The notes beneath the pieces are model-generated. The model was given only the letters and a program-made list of their open reading frames with translations. It was not told the origin of the DNA and did no database searches. Shown one piece after another: positions 6,578-10,043 of a stretch of 10,043 bases of DNA (position 1 is the stretch's first letter; every line of letters begins with the position of its first letter). This DNA is from Spirochaeta sp. (GTDB lineage: Bacteria > Spirochaetota > Spirochaetia > DSM-2461). The stretch is taken from positions 1-10,043 of the forward strand of contig DAOVYP010000051.1 of the NCBI GenBank assembly GCA_030635565.1, given 5' to 3'. The translations under genes were made by a program, and so were the position numbers.

Positions 6578-6868
6578 ATGATGAAATTTATCACAGTCCG
6601 CGATTTACGAACTTCACCCGCTCAAATCTGGAAACAATTACCACAAGAGCAGGAAATGGTAATTACTAACAACGGGAAACCAATCGCACTTCTCACTCCC
6701 CTGAGTGACATTGATCTGGAAGATAACCTTTCTGCAGTGAGGCGTGCCCGAGCAATTATTGCAGTGAGCAAAATGCAACGAATCTCATCACAGGAGAACA
6801 CCGCACTACTTTCACAGGAAGAAATCAACCGGGAGATTTTCGATACTCGCAGGGAAATTGGTTCTTGA
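6578..6868 (+). CDS. Phd/YefM-type antitoxin (TA module 2)
   Basis: A 96-residue protein, or 95 from the second ATG at 6581. The second start is likelier because AGAGG (6571-6575) is then 5 nt away rather than 2. The N-terminal half is a clear Phd/YefM domain: MKFITVRDLRTSPAQIWKQL, then EMVITNNGKPIALLTPL, with the typical V-R-D-L-R, the glycine turn N-N-G-K-P and the A-L-L-T-P strand. The C-terminal 45 residues are helical and charged, suited to wrapping the toxin. It overlaps the toxin by 4 nt. The expected role is to neutralise that toxin and repress the operon. It is not a copy of the first antitoxin; the two share only family features. Confidence 0.88.
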   Translation: MMKFITVRDLRTSPAQIWKQLPQEQEMVITNNGKPIALLTPLSDIDLEDNLSAVRRARAIIAVSKMQRISSQENTALLSQEEINREIFDTRREIGS

Positions 6869-7269
6869 AGGTTGTCCTCGATACAAACGTCCTCGTCTCA
6901 GCTTTACTGAACGGGAATAGTCTGCCGGCACAGATAATTAATCTCGTACTAAACGGGAGGCTCCAAGTTCTATATACAAATCCTATCCTGGATGAGTACT
7001 CACGGGTTCTAAGCCGAAAGAAATTTTCATTTTCATCATCAATAATCGAGCCTATTATGGATTTCATTCGGTGTGAAGGCGAACTGGTTGTATCGGAACC
7101 GGTCCCAGATGATTTTGAAGATCAAGACGACAAAAAATTCTATGAAGCACTAATATCTGGAGATGGTCAGTTCTTAATCACAGGTAATTTAAGGCACTTC
7201 CCTCAAAATCCAAGGATTCTGAATCCGAGGGATTTCATCAGCTTCTATACGGATCAGGTTTCCAAATAG
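6865..7269 (+). CDS. PIN_3-type toxin of TA module 2
   Basis: A 134-residue PIN protein of the 'putative toxin-antitoxin system toxin component, PIN family' type. It starts with VVLDTNVLVSALL (D6), then TNPILDEYSRVL (E44), DFEDQDDKKFYEAL (D86 and D89) and FLITGNLRHFP. The last motif has Asn (N108) where many relatives have Asp; the TGN...HFP form is familiar in this subfamily. The likely activity is metal-dependent RNA cleavage when unbound. The TTG start (6865-6867) overlaps the antitoxin TGA as TTGA and has no good SD of its own, so translation probably depends on ribosomes finishing the antitoxin. The membrane-protein gene follows after 29 bp without a terminator. Confidence 0.88.
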   Translation: MKVVLDTNVLVSALLNGNSLPAQIINLVLNGRLQVLYTNPILDEYSRVLSRKKFSFSSSIIEPIMDFIRCEGELVVSEPVPDDFEDQDDKKFYEALISGDGQFLITGNLRHFPQNPRILNPRDFISFYTDQVSK

Positions 7270-7298
7270 TGTACCGGCTTTGAAAAAAAGGAGAAAGC

Positions 7299-7613
7299 AT
7301 GGCATTACGATTGTCCTTGAATTTTATTGATGGATATAAAGAGCTCCCCCGAAAAAAGCGTAATGAAATAGTATCTGAGAATATGAAAAATTCATTCAAG
7401 CACTACCAGACATGGGTTGGGCTTGCTATTTTCATCATTGGTTCATTAGCGGGTCAGGGCATTGGGCATCTATTGGGCGGTGAAACCGGCCGTGCAATTC
7501 TTGGTTTCATTGGATTTGTTATCGGTGCCGTTGTTTTTGTACACATGTTTGTCACTCAGATTGCACCCTATATTGAAGAGTCTGTTCAATACATTAAAGA
7601 ATCTTCCAGCTAA
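7299..7613 (+). CDS. Small two-helix membrane protein of unknown function downstream of TA module 2
   Basis: A 104-residue protein that I do not recognise. It has a polar, basic N-terminus (residues 1-37, with PRKKRNE at 17-23), two predicted membrane helices at about 38-59 (WVGLAIFIIGSLAGQGIGHL) and 65-86 (RAILGFIGFVIGAVVFVHMF, with small-residue packing), and a short polar tail. Both ends should face the cytoplasm by the positive-inside rule. The start is well supported: AAGGAG (7288-7293) 5 nt before the ATG. It lies 29 bp after the PIN toxin on the same strand without a terminator, so it is probably co-transcribed, but it may simply be cargo. An inverted repeat begins at its stop codon. 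Confidence 0.7.
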   Translation: MALRLSLNFIDGYKELPRKKRNEIVSENMKNSFKHYQTWVGLAIFIIGSLAGQGIGHLLGGETGRAILGFIGFVIGAVVFVHMFVTQIAPYIEESVQYIKESSS

Positions 7614-7660
7614 CGGCGGTACGAAAAAAACGTGGGTCAGAAATACCGGTGTACCACGTT
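7612..7660. repeat. Imperfect inverted repeat starting at the stop codon, attC-like or terminator-like
   Basis: AACGGCGGTAC (7612-7622, overlapping the TAA at 7611-7613) can pair with GTACCACGTT (7651-7660), leaving one extra base on the left arm. A second option pairs AACGTGG (7629-7635) with CCACGTT (7654-7660). On the minus strand the second stem is followed by a T-run, as in an intrinsic terminator, but no minus-strand gene lies upstream. The first fold resembles the outer arms of an integron attC site (AAC...GTT with an extrahelical base), although the core sites do not match fully. Confidence 0.4.
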
Positions 7661-7664
7661 GGAA

Positions 7665-7690
7665 ATTGAGATGAAAGTGTCATCCTCAAT
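7665..7690. repeat. Hairpin with one bulged base, plus a third copy of its arm
   Basis: ATTGAGATGA (7665-7674) pairs with TCATCCTCAAT (7680-7690) around a 5-nt loop with a single bulged C. TTGAGATGA appears again at 7708-7716. No T-run follows on either strand, so it is not an evident terminator. It may be part of a structured RNA or a repeat element. Confidence 0.45.
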
Positions 7691-7777
7691 CTGCCTATCC
7701 TGGTCTGTTGAGATGAGAAAAGTATAAGCAGTACCCTGGCTTGCGGATATTTCGCTTTAAATAAACACCTGTTATCC

Positions 7778-7806
7778 TTGAACCCACTTCGATCATGAAG
7801 TAAATT
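7778..7806 (+). promoter_or_regulatory. Possible promoter of the activase-family gene
   Basis: TTGAAC (7778-7783), a 17-bp spacer and TAAATT (7801-7806) give a moderate sigma70-like pair. Transcription would begin near 7813, leaving a leader of about 42 nt that contains a normal GGAG SD at 7842-7845, 9 nt before the ATG at 7855. Confidence 0.4.
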
Positions 7807-7854
7807 TAACACTCATTTATCCGACTTCTGATTGCCCCATTGGAGATAAGGATT

Positions 7855-10043
7855 ATGCGGAAACGCAGCATGCGGATTCTTGGAATTGACGCCGGCTCAG
7901 TAACCGTTTCCATCGTGGAAACAGATAGTGAAGGTACACCCCTTCGCCGGGAGTACCGCTTTCATAACGGACATCCCCGGGAAGCTCTTCTCGCTGTTCT
8001 CACCGGCTGGATTTCTGCCGATAAGGGCAATACCGGATGGGACGCCGTTACCGCTACCCGGACCGCCGCCCCGCTGGTGGAATCCCCGGACTCGATTACC
8101 GACGACCATGTTGCTGTCATGACCGCCGCGAGGCGCCTCCACGGCCGTATCGGCTCCCTGCTCTCCGTCGGCGGGGAGAAATTCGGCCTGTTCTCCTGGT
8201 CGGGAGAGGGCGAATACCGGAGTTTCAAGGGCAACACGTCCTGCGCCGCCGGAACCGGAAGCTTCCTGGATCAGCAGGCCGAGCGCCTGGGACTGGCCTC
8301 GGCCGCCGAACTGGCCGCCCTGGCCGAGTCCAACGATTCCGAAGCACCGAAAATCGCCACACGCTGCGCCGTTTTCGCCAAGACCGACCTCACCCATGCC
8401 CAGCAGGAAGGGTTCTCCCTGGAGGCCATCGCCGACGGCCTCTCCCGGGGTCTGGCGGGAAATTTGCTGGACGTACTTCTCGACGGCAGTCCGCCGGCCG
8501 AGCCCCTGGTACTCTGCGGCGGTGTGTCCCTGAACCCGGCGGTGGTACGGCACATCGGCGATCTTACCGGAACCGAACCGGTGGTGGATGAATCGGCACC
8601 GCTCTACGGGGCTCTGGGTGCCGTATGGGATTTCCCGGACCGGGATGCCGCCCTCACCGAAGACATCCTGATTCGAAGGGATGCCGCGGACATCATCGCA
8701 TCGCACCCGGAGGTCAATCTTGAAACAGGATTCAGATATCCGCCCCTCACCCTGAAAAAATCCCCGTATCCGGATTTTTCCTGCATCGACTCCTGGGAAG
8801 TTCCGGTGGAAGGCCGCAAGGGCCGCTATCCGGTGGAAGTAGAGGTATTCGAAAAACTCCCCGCCTCGGGCCGGGCAACCCTGGGCATTGATATCGGCTC
8901 AACCAGTACCAAAGCGGTCCTGGTAAGCGAAGGCGGCAAGGTACTGCTGGGGCTCTATACCCGAACCGCCGGACGGCCGGTGGAAGCCATGAAAGGCGTC
9001 CTGATGGCCTTGGAAGAGGCGTTGAAAAAGCATGGCCCGGAAATCGAGATTGTATCCTGTGCAAGCACGGGATCGGGACGGAAGCTGGTAGGAGAAATCC
9101 TCGGCGCCGACCTCATCCTTGACGAAATCACCGCCCACGCCCGGGCTGCGGTCCATCTGGATCCGGAGGTGGACACCATCATCGAAATAGGGGGTCAGGA
9201 CGCCAAGTTCACCACCCTCTCGGATGGCCGGGTTACCGGATCGGTGATGAACAACGTCTGCGCCGCCGGTACCGGAAGCTTCCTGGAAGAGCAGGCCGCC
9301 CTTCGGGGCTGTGTCATCACCGACTATGCCCACCGGACCGAAAACATCCAGGCACCTCTCACCAGCGACCGATGCACCGTCTTCATGCAGCGCGATCTGA
9401 ACCACCTGATGAGTGAGGGTTATACAGTGGACGAAGTCCTGGCTTCAGCACTGCACAGTGTCCGTGAGAATTACCTGAATAAAGTGGCGGTGAGGAGCCG
9501 CATCGGAAAAAAGATTTTCTTCCAGGGAGCCACCGCCCGGATTAAAACCCTGGTGGCCGCATTCGAGCAGGCACTGGACAAGCCCATTCTCGTATCCCGT
9601 TACTGCAGCCATACCGGCGCGCTGGGAGCGGCCCTGCAGCTGATCGATGAGGAGCCGTTACCCGGTAAGTTCAGGGGCACCGGCCTCTGGAAACAGGATA
9701 TTCCGGTAAGGACTGAAACCTGCAGTCTCTGCCGGAATGCCTGCAAGCTCACCCTGGCTGAAGTAGACGGGGAAACAATCGCCTACGGTTTTCTCTGCGG
9801 GCGGGATTATGATACCGAAAAATACGTGGCGGTGGCCGGTACTGGATCCGAGCCCCTGGACGAACGCGCCAGGATCTTCAATGTTCACAACGCCGTTCAC
9901 AGCGCCCCGGGAGCGACCGCCGGCCCCTACACCCTGGGGCTTCCCGCCGCCCTTTACATGACCGGCGAGCTCCCCTTCTGGGAAAAGTTCTTCTCTCTGC
10001 TGGGCATCCCGACCATAATCGACCGCAGCGTCGATCCCATCGA
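7855..10043 (+). CDS. Acyl-CoA dehydratase activase-related protein, tandem ATPase domains (partial, cut at the right edge)
   Basis: The first 729 codons of a large protein; full-length relatives are about 1400 residues. Two BcrAD/BadFG-type ATPase domains follow one another: domain 1 with ILGIDAGSVTVS (8-19), SCAAGTGSFLDQQ (129-141) and TRCAVF (C171); domain 2 with LGIDIGSTSTKAV (343-355), IIEIGGQDAKF, CAAGTGSFLEEQA (C469) and DRCTVF (C507). In 2-hydroxyglutaryl-CoA dehydratase activase (HgdC) the matching cysteine pair of each subunit holds a [4Fe-4S] cluster across the dimer. A four-cysteine knot follows (C623, C626, C630, C648), then the start of a DUF2229-like region (LGLPAALYMTGELPFWEKFF). 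The expected role is ATP-driven, low-potential electron transfer to a dehydratase or related enzyme; the substrate is unknown. ATG 7855 has an SD; the internal ATG at 7870 does not. Confidence 0.9.
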   Translation, partial: MRKRSMRILGIDAGSVTVSIVETDSEGTPLRREYRFHNGHPREALLAVLTGWISADKGNTGWDAVTATRTAAPLVESPDSITDDHVAVMTAARRLHGRIGSLLSVGGEKFGLFSWSGEGEYRSFKGNTSCAAGTGSFLDQQAERLGLASAAELAALAESNDSEAPKIATRCAVFAKTDLTHAQQEGFSLEAIADGLSRGLAGNLLDVLLDGSPPAEPLVLCGGVSLNPAVVRHIGDLTGTEPVVDESAPLYGALGAVWDFPDRDAALTEDILIRRDAADIIASHPEVNLETGFRYPPLTLKKSPYPDFSCIDSWEVPVEGRKGRYPVEVEVFEKLPASGRATLGIDIGSTSTKAVLVSEGGKVLLGLYTRTAGRPVEAMKGVLMALEEALKKHGPEIEIVSCASTGSGRKLVGEILGADLILDEITAHARAAVHLDPEVDTIIEIGGQDAKFTTLSDGRVTGSVMNNVCAAGTGSFLEEQAALRGCVITDYAHRTENIQAPLTSDRCTVFMQRDLNHLMSEGYTVDEVLASALHSVRENYLNKVAVRSRIGKKIFFQGATARIKTLVAAFEQALDKPILVSRYCSHTGALGAALQLIDEEPLPGKFRGTGLWKQDIPVRTETCSLCRNACKLTLAEVDGETIAYGFLCGRDYDTEKYVAVAGTGSEPLDERARIFNVHNAVHSAPGATAGPYTLGLPAALYMTGELPFWEKFFSLLGIPTIIDRSVDPI

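Noticed and set aside
7623..7660. Intrinsic terminator on the minus strand (stem followed by a T-run)
   Set aside because: No minus-strand gene lies upstream to be terminated and the loop is 18 nt, so it is kept only as an inverted repeat.
3308..7854. A full integron cassette array
   Set aside because: No integrase gene, no complete attC core sites, and the PadR operon between the TA modules is on the opposite strand with conserved operon structure.
7897..8706. Long minus-strand open frame (269 codons) opposite the activase gene
   Set aside because: It lies fully antisense to well-conserved activase domain 1, has Gly/Arg-rich composition typical of antisense GC-rich frames, and shows no known motif or SD.
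1..10043. CRISPR array, tRNA, rRNA or insertion sequence
   Set aside because: No regularly spaced repeats, no tRNA-like cloverleaf ends, no transposase motif and no paired terminal inverted repeats with target duplications were found on reading.

Overview
This is about 10 kb of a bacterial chromosome. Metabolic and housekeeping genes are GC-rich: a hand count of 8281-8340 gives 44 G+C in 60. Two toxin-antitoxin (TA) modules are clearly more AT-rich: 4081-4140 and 6961-7020 each give 26 in 60. The iron-sulfur aldo/keto reductase and the giant 2-hydroxyacyl-CoA dehydratase activase-type protein point to an anaerobe or facultative anaerobe. The whole gene set would fit a free-living spirochaete, but no marker gene settles the phylum, so that is a guess.

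Layout from left to right. (1) The last 68 codons of an unrecognised + strand gene (2-208) run toward a convergent DHH-CBS phosphoesterase (242-1552, minus). (2) Divergent from it is a + strand pair: a 2x[4Fe-4S] aldo/keto reductase (1688-2887) and a small phosphoribosyltransferase (2909-3307). (3) After an AT-rich gap comes TA module 1, a Phd/YefM-type antitoxin (3524-3784) and a PIN toxin (3788-4198). (4) A tightly packed minus-strand operon spans 4326-6322: a PadR regulator, a DUF1700/HAAS membrane protein and a DUF4097 'toastrack' membrane protein. Its promoter has a perfect 8+8 bp inverted repeat just downstream of the predicted transcription start. (5) TA module 2 is a second Phd-type antitoxin (6578/6581-6868) overlapping a PIN_3-type toxin (6865-7269), followed by a small two-helix membrane protein (7299-7613). 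(6) A 241-bp gap rich in inverted repeats precedes the first 729 codons of a large protein with two activase (BcrAD/BadFG) ATPase domains, which runs off the right edge.

How the parts work together. PadR-HAAS-toastrack looks like a self-regulated envelope-sensing cassette with translational coupling (ATGA overlap, then a Shine-Dalgarno (SD) overlapping the previous stop). The two TA modules flank this operon, belong to different PIN subfamilies, and share a compact promoter layout: -10 box, AGAGGT, then the start codon 16 nt after the -10 box. The AT-rich stretches around them look like small insertions between conserved genes. Several genes (DHH-CBS, aldo/keto reductase, phosphoribosyltransferase) lack a visible SD, and two of these have -10-like boxes about 10 nt before the start codon, which raises the possibility of leaderless mRNAs. 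No tRNA, rRNA, CRISPR array, transposase or integrase gene was seen.
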